The translations under genes were made by a program, and so were the position numbers. From the NCBI RefSeq assembly GCF_947499695.1, contig NZ_CANMPQ010000001.1, positions 558,001 through 622,000 of the forward strand: 64,000 bases of DNA, given 5' to 3'. Below are positions 9,781 to 17,773 of the stretch, piece after piece. Each line of letters begins with the position of its first letter. Position 1 is the first letter of the stretch. The notes below the pieces were generated by a model, which ran no database searches, was not told the DNA's origin, and was given only the letters and a program-made list of their open reading frames with translations. The DNA is from an uncultured Allomuricauda sp. (GTDB lineage Bacteria > Bacteroidota > Bacteroidia > Flavobacteriales > Flavobacteriaceae).

Positions 9781-9794
9781 TTTACTTTTGTAAA
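9781..9794. promoter_or_regulatory. Dyad copy 3 and promoter box of the M14 peptidase gene
   Basis: TTTACTTTTGTAAA is a perfect 5+5 dyad and holds TACTTTTG at 9783-9790, 21 bases before the ATG of the peptidase gene. A protein bound to the dyad would cover the -7 element. Confidence 0.5.
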
Positions 9795-9811
9795 CTTTAA
9801 GATCCAAAATA

Positions 9812-10924
9812 ATGTTAGTGGACTACCAAAGCTTTAAGGAAACCTCTATTACCGGAAGGTATGTGACCTCTGAAATGTTGGAGATGGATTGGATGCGTAA
9901 ATTAGATTTCCCAATCAAAAAGATTGGCGAATCTGTCAACGGAATTCCAATAAATGCTATTACGCTTGGCAATGGGTCTTCGAAAGTTTTGATGTGGTCC
10001 CAGATGCATGGTAACGAATCTACCACTACAAAAGCTGTTTTGGATTTGGTCAACATGCTAAAATCTAAAAAGGACCTATCAAAGCCGATTTTAGAACATT
10101 GTACTTTAGTGATTGTACCAATACTGAATCCGGATGGAGCTAGAAATTATACTAGAGTAAATGCGAATGAAGTTGATTTAAATCGAGATGCAAAGCAATT
10201 GACCCAACCAGAAAGCAAAGCACTGAATAACCTCTTTAAGGACTTCAAACCTGATTTTTGTTTCAATCTTCATGACCAGCGTACTTTATTCAGTGTTGGA
10301 AAGTCAGATAAGTCAGCCACAGTCTCATTTTTATCACCTTCCTCCGATGAAAGTCGAAAGCTGACTCCCACAAGGGAAATTGCAATGAAGCTGATAGTCT
10401 CAATGAACGAGAAACTACAGCAGATAATACCGGGACAGGTGGGCAGATATGATGATGGATTTAATGATAATTGTGTTGGCGATTCATTTCAAATGAAAGG
10501 AGTTCCAACAATTTTGTTTGAAGCTGGCCATTATGCTAATGATTATCAGCGAGAAAAAACAAGAGAGCTTATTTTTTATGCATTGGTTAAAGGCCTCGCC
10601 ACAATTTCCGAAAATAATATTGAGGTATTTAAAACTGAGGATTATTTCAACATTCCTGAAAACGACAAATTGTTTTTCGACATACTAATCTTGAATGCCC
10701 AAAAGAGTAATCCAAAAATGGATGATAATACCAAAGTGGGCATTCGTTATAAGGAAGTACTTAAGAATAACACAATAAATTTCATTCCAGAAATTGCAGA
10801 TTTGGGTAATATGCCTGGTTGTTTTGGACATTTGACATTCGATTGTGCCAAGACAGAAGATTGGAATGCATTGAATGAGCGAAAAGATGTTATCAATTTA
10901 CTAGAAGATGTAAGAAAATTGTGA
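9812..10924 (+). CDS. M14-family zinc carboxypeptidase-like protein
   Basis: 370 aa. The M14 zinc ligands are visible as HGNE (His66, Glu69) and His154 in NLHDQ; the DLNRD motif (122-126) gives the substrate-binding Asn-Arg, and Glu237 in LFEAGHY is the probable catalytic base. No signal peptide is present, so it should act in the cytoplasm, possibly on peptidoglycan peptides or amidated amino acids; the substrate is unknown. A C-terminal segment of about 100 residues follows the peptidase core. It has its own promoter (dyad copy 3). Confidence 0.87.
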   Translation: MLVDYQSFKETSITGRYVTSEMLEMDWMRKLDFPIKKIGESVNGIPINAITLGNGSSKVLMWSQMHGNESTTTKAVLDLVNMLKSKKDLSKPILEHCTLVIVPILNPDGARNYTRVNANEVDLNRDAKQLTQPESKALNNLFKDFKPDFCFNLHDQRTLFSVGKSDKSATVSFLSPSSDESRKLTPTREIAMKLIVSMNEKLQQIIPGQVGRYDDGFNDNCVGDSFQMKGVPTILFEAGHYANDYQREKTRELIFYALVKGLATISENNIEVFKTEDYFNIPENDKLFFDILILNAQKSNPKMDDNTKVGIRYKEVLKNNTINFIPEIADLGNMPGCFGHLTFDCAKTEDWNALNERKDVINLLEDVRKL

Positions 10925-10952
10925 TGCGTTTTTGCCCAAATGTTACATTTTG

Positions 10953-10978
10953 TTTAAAAAAAAGACATTTTTTTTAAA
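10953..10978. other. AT-only hairpin between the M14 peptidase and Lrp genes
   Basis: TTT followed by eight A, a GACA loop, eight T and AAA gives an 11-bp stem made only of A-T pairs. It could work as a weak terminator for the peptidase gene or simply be a bent AT tract upstream of the Lrp promoter. Confidence 0.35.
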
Positions 10979-10996
10979 TATAATTTCTTAATTAAC

Positions 10997-11004
10997 TAAT
11001 TTTG
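10997..11004 (+). promoter_or_regulatory. TAnnTTTG promoter box for the Lrp-type regulator
   Basis: TAATTTTG, an exact match, 17 bases before the ATG at 11022. Confidence 0.55.
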
Positions 11005-11021
11005 CTGCAAATAATCACACT

Positions 11022-11501
11022 ATGAGCAAGGTAAAATTAGACGAGATTGACCACCAGATTTTAGACATGTTGATTGACAATACCCGTACACCGTTCACGG
11101 ATATTGCCAAGAAATTATTGATTTCTGCTGGTACGGTCCATGTTAGGGTCAAGAAAATGGAAGAATCTGGAATCATAAAAGGCTCTTCTTTGACTTTGGA
11201 TTACGTAAAACTCGGTTACTCGTTTATAGCCTATGTGGGTATCTTTCTTGAAAAGACGCATCAAACTAAATTCGTATTAGAGCGTTTGAACCAAATACCC
11301 TATGTTACCGTTGCCCATATTACCACAGGAAAGTTCAATATCTTCTGTAAGATAAGAGCAAAGGATACTACCCATGCCAAGAATATCATTTTTAAAATTG
11401 ATGATATAGATGGTATTAGTAGAACAGAAACTATGATTTCCTTAGAAGAAAGTATCAACGATAAAAAACGTTTGATGCACACCATTTTCAACGAGCTATA
11501 A
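11022..11501 (+). CDS. Lrp/AsnC family transcriptional regulator
   Basis: 159 aa. The N-terminal winged HTH (about 5-62; LDEIDHQILDML, then AKKLLISAGTVHVRVKKMEE) is followed by a RAM/AsnC ligand-binding domain (about 68-145). Family members form octamers and respond to amino acids. The C-terminal part is unusually charged and ends with a short Lys-rich helix. The gene has its own promoter; the DinB-family gene follows 18 bases downstream and may be cotranscribed. Confidence 0.92.
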   Translation: MSKVKLDEIDHQILDMLIDNTRTPFTDIAKKLLISAGTVHVRVKKMEESGIIKGSSLTLDYVKLGYSFIAYVGIFLEKTHQTKFVLERLNQIPYVTVAHITTGKFNIFCKIRAKDTTHAKNIIFKIDDIDGISRTETMISLEESINDKKRLMHTIFNEL

Positions 11502-11519
11502 TTTTCCAATAAATAATTT

Positions 11520-12038
11520 ATGAGAGTTTCTGACCTTTCCGCATCAGAGTACAATCCCTATTATCATAACTATATTTTATCCGTTGGTGAAAGTGATTTG
11601 CTGACCGAATTGGAACAGGGGAAAGAGGTTATGACTACTTTTCTTGAAAGCGTTTCAGATGAAAGGCTAAGTTATGCTTATGCTGAGGGAAAATGGACAT
11701 TGGCCGAATTATTGGTTCATGTCTTGGATGCTGAACGTGTGTTTCAGTATCGTGCATTGCGTTTCGCAAGAAATGATAAAACGCCTTTAGCGGGTTTTGA
11801 CCAAGATGTTTATGTGCCTGAATCCAACGCAGAAAAGAGGACAAAAAAAGATATACTTGAGGAATATAGAGCTATTAGGGAAGCAAGCCTGAGCTTGTTT
11901 CGTTCCTTGGATGACGAAACTTTGAAAAGAGTAGGTGAGGCTAGTGGCTCACCAATGAGCACTAGGGCCTTGGGGTTTATAATTTGTGGGCATCAAGCAC
12001 ATCACTTAAAAATTATTCAGGAACGTTATCTTGATTAA
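11520..12038 (+). CDS. DinB-family (four-helix) protein
   Basis: 172 aa. The DinB-like four-helix fold is indicated by WTLAELLVHVLDAERVF near residues 59-75 and the closing GHQAHHLKIIQERYL, which together supply the three-histidine metal site of the family. Such proteins are metal-dependent transferases or hydrolases, many acting with bacillithiol or other thiols, but the substrate is unknown. It sits 18 bases after the Lrp-type regulator. A second DinB-family gene occurs inside the his operon of this window. Confidence 0.85.
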   Translation: MRVSDLSASEYNPYYHNYILSVGESDLLTELEQGKEVMTTFLESVSDERLSYAYAEGKWTLAELLVHVLDAERVFQYRALRFARNDKTPLAGFDQDVYVPESNAEKRTKKDILEEYRAIREASLSLFRSLDDETLKRVGEASGSPMSTRALGFIICGHQAHHLKIIQERYLD

Positions 12039-12048
12039 GTGTAGTTTC

Positions 12049-12387
12049 TTACAATAAGCTATTGTTTTCAGTATCGTTTTCCGATTCAATTTCTTGATTT
12101 GGTATGGGATTTGCTTCTGTTCCCAGAACCGTTTCTGTCTTTGAGGCCTTATCAAGTTCCTTTTCTATATTTTCCTCAAAATTGGAAATAAAATTGGATA
12201 AGCTCTTACTTATCTTCACAAGATATATCGTATCCGGTGTTTTTACTTCTACAGCTTCAATGATTTCCCCATTTGGTTTTTTAAGGGTGATGATATCCTC
12301 ATCCCCATAACCATATGGATATGAATCAATAAGTACTGCGGCCACATCGTGGTCCAGTTTTTTGTAGTCGATTAGAATTCGTTTCAT
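12049..12387 (-). CDS. Conserved hypothetical protein, 112 aa
   Basis: A 112-aa cytoplasmic protein without signal peptide. The first 60 residues look like a compact alpha/beta domain (KRILIDYKKL, then IITLKKPNGEIIEAVEV); the rest is a predicted helix and an acidic Asn/Glu-rich disordered tail. I do not recognise a named family. An 8-bp perfect inverted repeat (12391-12420) stands three bases upstream of its start codon. It is convergent with the DinB-family gene, ten bases away. Confidence 0.6.
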   Translation of the reverse strand: MKRILIDYKKLDHDVAAVLIDSYPYGYGDEDIITLKKPNGEIIEAVEVKTPDTIYLVKISKSLSNFISNFEENIEKELDKASKTETVLGTEANPIPNQEIESENDTENNSLL

Positions 12388-12390
12388 GGT

Positions 12391-12420
12391 AGATTAGGTT
12401 TTGATTACTTATCCTAATCT
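12391..12420 (-). repeat. Inverted repeat just upstream of the 112-aa ORF start
   Basis: AGATTAGG (12391-12398) and CCTAATCT (12413-12420) are perfect inverted copies with a 14-base loop. In the minus-strand transcript the stem would end three bases before the start codon, a position suited to an operator or a translation-control hairpin. Confidence 0.45.
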
Positions 12421-12483
12421 ATAAATTTTTAAAGCTTGGGAACTCAAAGAGTTGTCAACGATAGGTTTTAGTATATGTACTCT

Positions 12484-13539
12484 TTATTCTGTGTAGTAAG
12501 CGAATGCTTTTTCGAAAAGATTTGCTGGGACTTTTACATCAGTAACGGCATTGCCAATGCTCTGCAGTAAAACAAAGTTTACTTCTCCGTGGGAATTCTT
12601 CTTATCGAAAATAAGAAGTTGAAGTATTGCATGAATATCTTCCGAGTTAAATGCCACACGGTCAAAATGGGCAAGGAATGTTTCTTTTATTTCTTGCAAT
12701 GATAATTTGGAAAGACCCTTTAATTCATGAGAAAGATAGCCTTCAAGGATCATACCGATAGCTATTGCTTCACCATGCAGCAGGGCTAATTTATCTTCTC
12801 GCTCCAAAAAATACGATTCTATGGCATGACCCAATGTATGTCCAAAGTTCAGGATTTTCCGCAAACCTTTTTCGGTCGGGTCTTGACTCACGACATCATT
12901 CTTAATGGCTATGGATTTTTGTATATGCTTTGCGGCTTCAAAACCATTCCCTGTGCTTAAATCCTTCCAGTATTCAGCATCAATGATTAATCCGTGCTTA
13001 AGCATTTCGGCAAACCCACTCTTTAGCTGTCGAGCGTCAAGGGTCTTCAAAAACTCTGGAAATACCAGAACCATTTGAGGTTGATTGATTATACCTATCT
13101 GATTTTTAAGTGCACCTAGATCGACTCCGGTTTTCCCTCCAATCGAGGCATCAACCATTGCCAAAAGGGTAGTGGGCACATTTATAAAATCAATTCCTCT
13201 TTTAAAAGTAGATGCCACAAAACCTCCAAGGTCAGTTAACACCCCTCCACCAAGATTAATCAATAGACTTTTTCGGTCACCCCCTTGATCAGATAGCCAT
13301 TCCCAAACCAAAGAACAGGTGCCTATATGTTTATGGACTTCTCCTGATGGAATTTCATAGATTGCATCTGGCTCCATACCAATCTTGGGTAAAAATTCTG
13401 GTAGACAATGCTCCCTTGTATTCTCATCAACCAAAACAAATACCTTAGAATAATCACTTTTAGCAATATACTGCCTAAGGGAGGCCTCCGCAAGGTCTTC
13501 CATATGCACTTCGTGGGATAGCGATTTGATTGATTCCAT
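12484..13539 (-). CDS. aroB: 3-dehydroquinate synthase
   Basis: 351 aa, full length for AroB, the second step of the shikimate pathway (DAHP to 3-dehydroquinate; NAD and divalent metal dependent). Diagnostic blocks are GGGVLTDLGGFVAST, the FINVPTTLLAMVDASIGGKTG segment and the GLRKILNFGHTLGHAIE metal-binding block. It is transcribed alone and divergently from the proline dehydrogenase gene, 91 bases away. Confidence 0.96.
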   Translation of the reverse strand: MESIKSLSHEVHMEDLAEASLRQYIAKSDYSKVFVLVDENTREHCLPEFLPKIGMEPDAIYEIPSGEVHKHIGTCSLVWEWLSDQGGDRKSLLINLGGGVLTDLGGFVASTFKRGIDFINVPTTLLAMVDASIGGKTGVDLGALKNQIGIINQPQMVLVFPEFLKTLDARQLKSGFAEMLKHGLIIDAEYWKDLSTGNGFEAAKHIQKSIAIKNDVVSQDPTEKGLRKILNFGHTLGHAIESYFLEREDKLALLHGEAIAIGMILEGYLSHELKGLSKLSLQEIKETFLAHFDRVAFNSEDIHAILQLLIFDKKNSHGEVNFVLLQSIGNAVTDVKVPANLFEKAFAYYTE

Positions 13540-13600
13540 AATTTGGTTTGCACTGCAAAATAAAGACTATTTTAATTTATAATCTTCCCATAGACCGACT

Positions 13601-13608
13601 TATATTTG
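13601..13608 (+). promoter_or_regulatory. TAnnTTTG promoter box for proline dehydrogenase
   Basis: TATATTTG, an exact match, 22 bases before the ATG at 13631. Confidence 0.6.
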
Positions 13609-13630
13609 AATCATTAAAAGATTCCTAATA

Positions 13631-14803
13631 ATGCATCCAAATTTTGAGAATACTGCAACAGCATTTCGATTAAAAACAGACTCTGAGTTGGAGCGGGCAT
13701 ATTTTCTTTTTAGGTTAATAGCCAATGAGCCGCTTGTAAAAATAGGTACAGCTGTAACCAATTTTGCGATAAAGGCGCACCTTCCCATAGAGGGTCTTGT
13801 TAGAGCTACTGTGTTTGATCACTTTTGCGGAGGCGTCAATGAAGAAGATTGTTTGCCTATTATTGATAAAATGTATAGCAAAGGTGTTTGTTCCATTCTG
13901 GATTATTCTGTGGAAGGAAAGGAAACGGAGGACCAATTTGATTTTGCGCTGGCCAAAACATTGGAAGTGCTAAACTTTGTGAAAGAAAAGGATGCTATTC
14001 CCTTTGCAGTTTTTAAGCCAACAGGTTTTGGTCGTTTTAAACTGTATGAAAAAGTAAGTGCAAATATAAATCTGGACGAAAAGGAATCTTTGGAGTGGAG
14101 TAGAATTATTGACCGTTTTGATAAAGTATGCAGTAAGGCGCACGATTTAGATGTAGGATTACTGATAGATGCAGAAGAAAGCTGGATGCAAGACGCTGCC
14201 GATGCTATTGTGTTGGATATGATGCGAAAGTACAACACCAAAAAACCAATTATCTTCAATACACTACAAATGTACCGTTGGGACCGCTTGGATTACTTAA
14301 AAGAAGTTCTCGAAATTGCCAGCAACGAAGGTTTTAAGCTTGGATTTAAGGTAGTTCGTGGTGCATATATGGAAAAAGAAAACGACAGGGCGGATGAAAT
14401 GGGATATAAGACACCGATATGTCCATCCAAAAAAATTACTGATGAAAATTTTGATGCCGCCATTACATTTATGATGAATCATTTGAATACCATTTCCATT
14501 TTTGCGGGCACTCACAATGAAGCAAGTTGTTTGAAATTGATCAAGCACATGGAAGAAAATGAAGTAGAGTCAAGCAATCCAAATATTTGGTTCGGTCAAC
14601 TTTTTGGCATGAGCGATCATATTACCTACAATCTTACCGCTGAAGGATTTAGAGCAGCAAAGTATGTGCCCTATGGCCCGGTCAAAGACGTGATGCCCTA
14701 TTTGATTCGTCGTGCAGAAGAAAACACCTCTGTTGCCGGACAGACAACACGGGAATTATCTCTATTACAAAAGGAAAAGAAAAGAAGGAAATTAGACCTT
14801 TAG
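13631..14803 (+). CDS. Proline dehydrogenase
   Basis: 390 aa, a monofunctional PRODH (FAD-dependent proline to pyrroline-5-carboxylate). The TIM-barrel is recognisable from GLLIDAEESWMQDAAD, the NTLQMYRWDRLDYL block, KVVRGAYMEKENDRA and the C-terminal substrate-binding segment YLIRRAEENTSVAGQ. There is no P5C dehydrogenase domain and none adjacent, so the second step must be encoded elsewhere. Its stop codon overlaps by four bases the end of the convergent 122-aa ORF. Confidence 0.93.
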   Translation: MHPNFENTATAFRLKTDSELERAYFLFRLIANEPLVKIGTAVTNFAIKAHLPIEGLVRATVFDHFCGGVNEEDCLPIIDKMYSKGVCSILDYSVEGKETEDQFDFALAKTLEVLNFVKEKDAIPFAVFKPTGFGRFKLYEKVSANINLDEKESLEWSRIIDRFDKVCSKAHDLDVGLLIDAEESWMQDAADAIVLDMMRKYNTKKPIIFNTLQMYRWDRLDYLKEVLEIASNEGFKLGFKVVRGAYMEKENDRADEMGYKTPICPSKKITDENFDAAITFMMNHLNTISIFAGTHNEASCLKLIKHMEENEVESSNPNIWFGQLFGMSDHITYNLTAEGFRAAKYVPYGPVKDVMPYLIRRAEENTSVAGQTTRELSLLQKEKKRRKLDL

Positions 14804-15168
14804 TTCGTTGCAACATTAAACGCAATCACCTGGTCCTTACAATTCTTTGCTGTTAATATCATTTCTTTGCCTTCAACGGACTGAGATATAATATAGGTTT
14901 TACAGGGTTCGGACTTAGTATCACTCTTTCCAAAGTCGATATCACCGTCCATCAAAAACGACCTAATCAACAACGTATCTTTTTCTTGATTGAACTCCTC
15001 AGAAAAGACTACAGGTTTTGAGCGCATGTCTTTTAATACCCGGCAATTGGGAAAATAGCAGAAGTCAATTCCATTTTCACCCGATTTTTTCTTTAAAAAG
15101 AAAACAAGAAATATTATACCAATGGATAGTCCAACAAGATACCATCCCAAGCGTCTCAAAAATGCCAT
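14800..15168 (-). CDS. Membrane-anchored hypothetical protein, 122 aa
   Basis: One N-terminal transmembrane helix (about 8-25) is followed by a soluble domain of about 95 residues with four cysteines (Cys37, Cys42, and two more near 88 and 109). From memory, homologues next to alanine dehydrogenase are often labelled DUF4258; I cannot verify this. The soluble part probably faces the periplasm. It starts six bases after the alanine dehydrogenase gene ends, so the two are likely one operon. Confidence 0.65.
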   Translation of the reverse strand: MAFLRRLGWYLVGLSIGIIFLVFFLKKKSGENGIDFCYFPNCRVLKDMRSKPVVFSEEFNQEKDTLLIRSFLMDGDIDFGKSDTKSEPCKTYIISQSVEGKEMILTAKNCKDQVIAFNVATN

Positions 15169-15174
15169 TCGCTA

Positions 15175-16374
15175 TTAAAAAATAAGAAAGTTAATATCAT
15201 TATAGGTAAGCCCAAACCAATCACCAACCGATTTATTAGTTAAGATTCCATGGTACATGTAGAGTCCGTTGCGAAGTCCTTTGTCAAAACGCAATGAATT
15301 TTCCAATCCACCATCCTCGCCCAATTTTAAAAGATAAGGCGTGAAGATATTGCTTATAGAAATGGAGGAAGTTCTAGGATAGCGAGAAGGAATGTTCGGC
15401 ACTCCGTAATGTAATACATCAAACTTTTCCACAGTCGGCTTATCATGGCTTGTCACCTCAGAGGTTTCAAAACAACCACCCATGTCGATGCTCACATCGA
15501 TAATCACCGCGCCTTTTTTCATATTTTCAACCATAGTGCTCGATACCACAATAGGAGAACGATCTTTTCCACGAGTCGCACCAATGGCAACATCACATCG
15601 CTTTAAGGCTTTTAATAAATTTTTAGGTTGAATCGTGGAAGTGTAAACCGTTTGATTCAAATTAGTTTGGATATTTCTTAGCTTGGTAATGGAATTATCA
15701 AATACCTTAATATTGGCTCCAAGGCCTAATGCAGAGCGAGCAGCGAACTCTCCGACCGTACCAGCACCAATAATGACAACTTCAACTGGTGGTACACCGC
15801 TAATATTCCCAAACATCAATCCATTTCCTTTGTTGGTAGTAGCCATCAATTCAGAAGCTACCAGTATAGAAGAAATTCCAGCAATTTCGCTTAGTGAACG
15901 CACCGCAGGATATTTTCCATCTTCGTCTCGAATGTATTCAAACGCAATGGCCGTCAATCGTTTTTTGGCCATGGCTTCAAAGTATTCTTTGCTTTGCGTT
16001 TTAATCTGAAGTGCTGAAATCACCGTAGTCTGCGGATTCAACAAATCAATTTCCGTAAGGGTAGAGGGTTCTACCTTGAGTATGAGGGGACAAGAAAAAA
16101 CTTTTTTAGTGTCTCGTGTAATTTCTCCACCAGCATTTGTGTAATCTGCATCTGAAAAATTGGCTCCCTCACCTGCACCGGACTCTATAAGAACACGATG
16201 TCCATGAGCGGTAATTGCATTAACTGCATCAGGAGTAAGACAAATACGTTTTTCTTGATTTTGATTTTCTTTAGGAATACCAATAAAGAGTTCTCCTTTT
16301 TGTTTTAGGATCTCTAAAGTTTCTTCTTGAGGTAAAAGTTGTTGTTTACTAAAAGGAGAGGATGGTTGATTCAT
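15175..16374 (-). CDS. ald: Alanine dehydrogenase
   Basis: 399 aa, NAD-dependent oxidative deamination of alanine to pyruvate. The N-terminal IGIPKENQNQEKRICLTPDAV block and GHRVLIESGAGEGANFSD are typical of the AlaDH/PNT family; the Rossmann motif is VVIIGAGTVGEFAA, and VIIDVSIDMGGCFETS is the conserved C-terminal active-site block. The protein carries about 20 extra N-terminal residues compared with the Bacillus-type enzyme, as in related flavobacterial sequences. The promoter box at 16413-16420 lies over the stop codon of the gene upstream. Confidence 0.92.
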   Translation of the reverse strand: MNQPSSPFSKQQLLPQEETLEILKQKGELFIGIPKENQNQEKRICLTPDAVNAITAHGHRVLIESGAGEGANFSDADYTNAGGEITRDTKKVFSCPLILKVEPSTLTEIDLLNPQTTVISALQIKTQSKEYFEAMAKKRLTAIAFEYIRDEDGKYPAVRSLSEIAGISSILVASELMATTNKGNGLMFGNISGVPPVEVVIIGAGTVGEFAARSALGLGANIKVFDNSITKLRNIQTNLNQTVYTSTIQPKNLLKALKRCDVAIGATRGKDRSPIVVSSTMVENMKKGAVIIDVSIDMGGCFETSEVTSHDKPTVEKFDVLHYGVPNIPSRYPRTSSISISNIFTPYLLKLGEDGGLENSLRFDKGLRNGLYMYHGILTNKSVGDWFGLTYNDINFLIF

Positions 16375-16412
16375 ACAATGTAAATCTGTGGATAATCCCT
16401 AGGCTATGGGAA

Positions 16413-16420
16413 CAAATTTA
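16413..16420 (-). promoter_or_regulatory. TAnnTTTG promoter box for alanine dehydrogenase
   Basis: TAAATTTG on the minus strand, 38 bases upstream of the ald start and overlapping the stop codon of the preceding 180-aa gene. Confidence 0.5.
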
Positions 16421-16960
16421 CATTTTTTTTGCAAGCGTCTGTTGGCGTTGTTCCAGTTTCTCACGTTCTTTTCGGAGTTCTTCTTTTTCCTTTAAGATTT
16501 GAAGTTCGGTATCCATAGCATCCAAGTCAATACCGTGAACATGTTTGTCTATAAGTTTCACACGGATAAAATAAACAATGGGAACAACAACCATTGTGAC
16601 GGCGATTACATAAAACACCTCATTCTCATCAACATCTTGTGAGTTATTTGCAATAACGCTATAAAGCTGAAAACTATACATAGCAATCGGAATCAATATG
16701 GCGTGATACCACCATTGTTTGTTAGTGACAAACCATATTACTAGCAGGGTCAATGGAACGATTTTAATCAGGTAGAACCACAAAGCGGTTCGGGCATCCG
16801 CAAACCCATTTGAACTGATTTCAAAAAAAATCAAATCCAAAGATTCAGTATCATTCGAAGTGTACTTATATGAATAAAATATTACCGGAGATAGTGCAAC
16901 TAATAAGGTTATTAATCCCTCTATTATAAGTCTCTTCCTTACTTTCTTTTTGGCCTGCAT
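16418..16960 (-). CDS. Multi-pass membrane protein with C-terminal coiled coil, 180 aa
   Basis: Four hydrophobic segments (about 12-28, 61-79, 86-104, 117-133) follow a very basic N-terminus. The last 40 residues are a highly charged Glu/Lys/Arg helix with heptad character (LKEKEELRKEREKLEQRQQ), a probable cytoplasmic coiled coil. I do not recognise a family. The gene lies 43 bases upstream of ald, and the ald promoter overlaps its end, so the two may be separately controlled. Confidence 0.65.
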   Translation of the reverse strand: MQAKKKVRKRLIIEGLITLLVALSPVIFYSYKYTSNDTESLDLIFFEISSNGFADARTALWFYLIKIVPLTLLVIWFVTNKQWWYHAILIPIAMYSFQLYSVIANNSQDVDENEVFYVIAVTMVVVPIVYFIRVKLIDKHVHGIDLDAMDTELQILKEKEELRKEREKLEQRQQTLAKKM

Positions 16961-16999
16961 ACACTTATAACTGCAGATCCCTCCATTTATTGTATAAAA

Positions 17000-17022
17000 A
17001 AACCCCTTGCTTTAAGGGGTTT
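17000..17022 (-). terminator. Rho-independent terminator of the 44-aa exported peptide gene
   Basis: A 9-bp perfect stem (AAACCCCTT/AAGGGGTTT) with a 5-base loop is followed by a T run when read on the minus strand. It lies 25 bases after the stop of the 44-aa gene and isolates it from the downstream membrane protein gene. Confidence 0.85.
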
Positions 17023-17046
17023 AAAAGAAAATATCTTTTATGTTAC

Positions 17047-17181
17047 TTACTTTTTGCCAATTTTTAATTTATTGACATTAACTTGCTGATCCTTATCAAC
17101 GTCGATGACATCGGTAGAAACCGCAGTCATTGCTAAGAAGGCAACAGCTAATACTCCAAAAAATAGTCTTTTAGTGTTCAT
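17047..17181 (-). CDS. Small exported peptide, 44 aa
   Basis: M-N-T-K-R is followed by a hydrophobic core (residues 6-20) and AVSTDV, a plausible signal peptide with cleavage near residue 22. The mature part would be only about 22 residues, acidic at first (DVIDVDKD) and then basic (NKLKIGKK). The gene has its own exact promoter box (17224-17231), a strong terminator, and direct repeats upstream, so it is a dedicated transcription unit despite its size. I believe similar peptides occur next to tsaE in other flavobacteria, but cannot check. Confidence 0.65.
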   Translation of the reverse strand: MNTKRLFFGVLAVAFLAMTAVSTDVIDVDKDQQVNVNKLKIGKK

Positions 17182-17223
17182 CGTAAAAGAGTTTTTGGTT
17201 AATAAATGAATTCATTTCAATAA

Positions 17224-17231
17224 CAAATGTA
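17224..17231 (-). promoter_or_regulatory. TAnnTTTG promoter box for the 44-aa peptide gene
   Basis: TACATTTG on the minus strand, 42 bases before the ATG. The direct repeats at 17253-17283 lie immediately upstream of where the -33 element should be. Confidence 0.6.
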
Positions 17232-17252
17232 GGAAATTTTACTTACCCCCAG

Positions 17253-17283
17253 TGCATTTCACCGATAAAAATTGCATTTCATC
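17253..17283 (-). repeat. Two direct repeats upstream of the 44-aa peptide promoter
   Basis: TGCATTTCAYC occurs at 17253-17263 and 17273-17283, exactly 20 bases apart (on the transcribed strand GRTGAAATGCA). Two direct repeats two helical turns apart, adjacent to the -33 region, resemble a binding site for an activator such as a LytTR-type regulator. Confidence 0.5.
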
Positions 17284-17354
17284 CTAAAACAAAAGCTTTT
17301 TATCGACAGATTTGCCGTTAATCGAAACTTCAAAAAAGATAGATGTAATAAATT

Positions 17355-17765
17355 TCAATCAGCACTAAACTCGATTGAACGGGTGTTTTCATCGATAAAG
17401 TGTAAGAAAATCGAATCCGAATTTTGAGGTAACAGAGATTCTATTTTCCCTGGCCATTCTATAAAAATCCAAGCTTTAGAATTTAGGTAATCTTCCAATC
17501 CTAAATCCAAAGCTTCCATTTCATTTTCAATCCGGTAGAAATCAAAGTGATACGCCAAAAGATTTCCATTTTGGTCATGATATTCATTCACCAGACCAAA
17601 AGTTGGGCTATTCGCAGAATTGTCGCCACCAAGTTTTTCGACTATGGATTTTACTAAGGTTGTTTTACCGGCACCCATATCACCATGAAAACAAAGAGTC
17701 TTGCTTTTGACGTTGTCCAAAACATATTCGGCTGCCTTACCAAGTTCATTCTTATGGAATTTCAT
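17355..17765 (-). CDS. tsaE: tRNA threonylcarbamoyladenosine biosynthesis ATPase TsaE
   Basis: 136 aa, full length. The Walker A motif is GDMGAGKTT (28-36), followed by SPTFGLVNEY (switch) and HFDFYRIE, the conserved TsaE block, then FIEWPGKIE. It is the ATPase of the TsaBDE complex that makes t6A on ANN-decoding tRNAs. It starts eight bases after porX ends, so the two genes are cotranscribed; this porX-tsaE linkage is common in Flavobacteriia as far as I recall. Confidence 0.95.
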   Translation of the reverse strand: MKFHKNELGKAAEYVLDNVKSKTLCFHGDMGAGKTTLVKSIVEKLGGDNSANSPTFGLVNEYHDQNGNLLAYHFDFYRIENEMEALDLGLEDYLNSKAWIFIEWPGKIESLLPQNSDSIFLHFIDENTRSIEFSAD

Positions 17766-17773
17766 TTCGGAAA

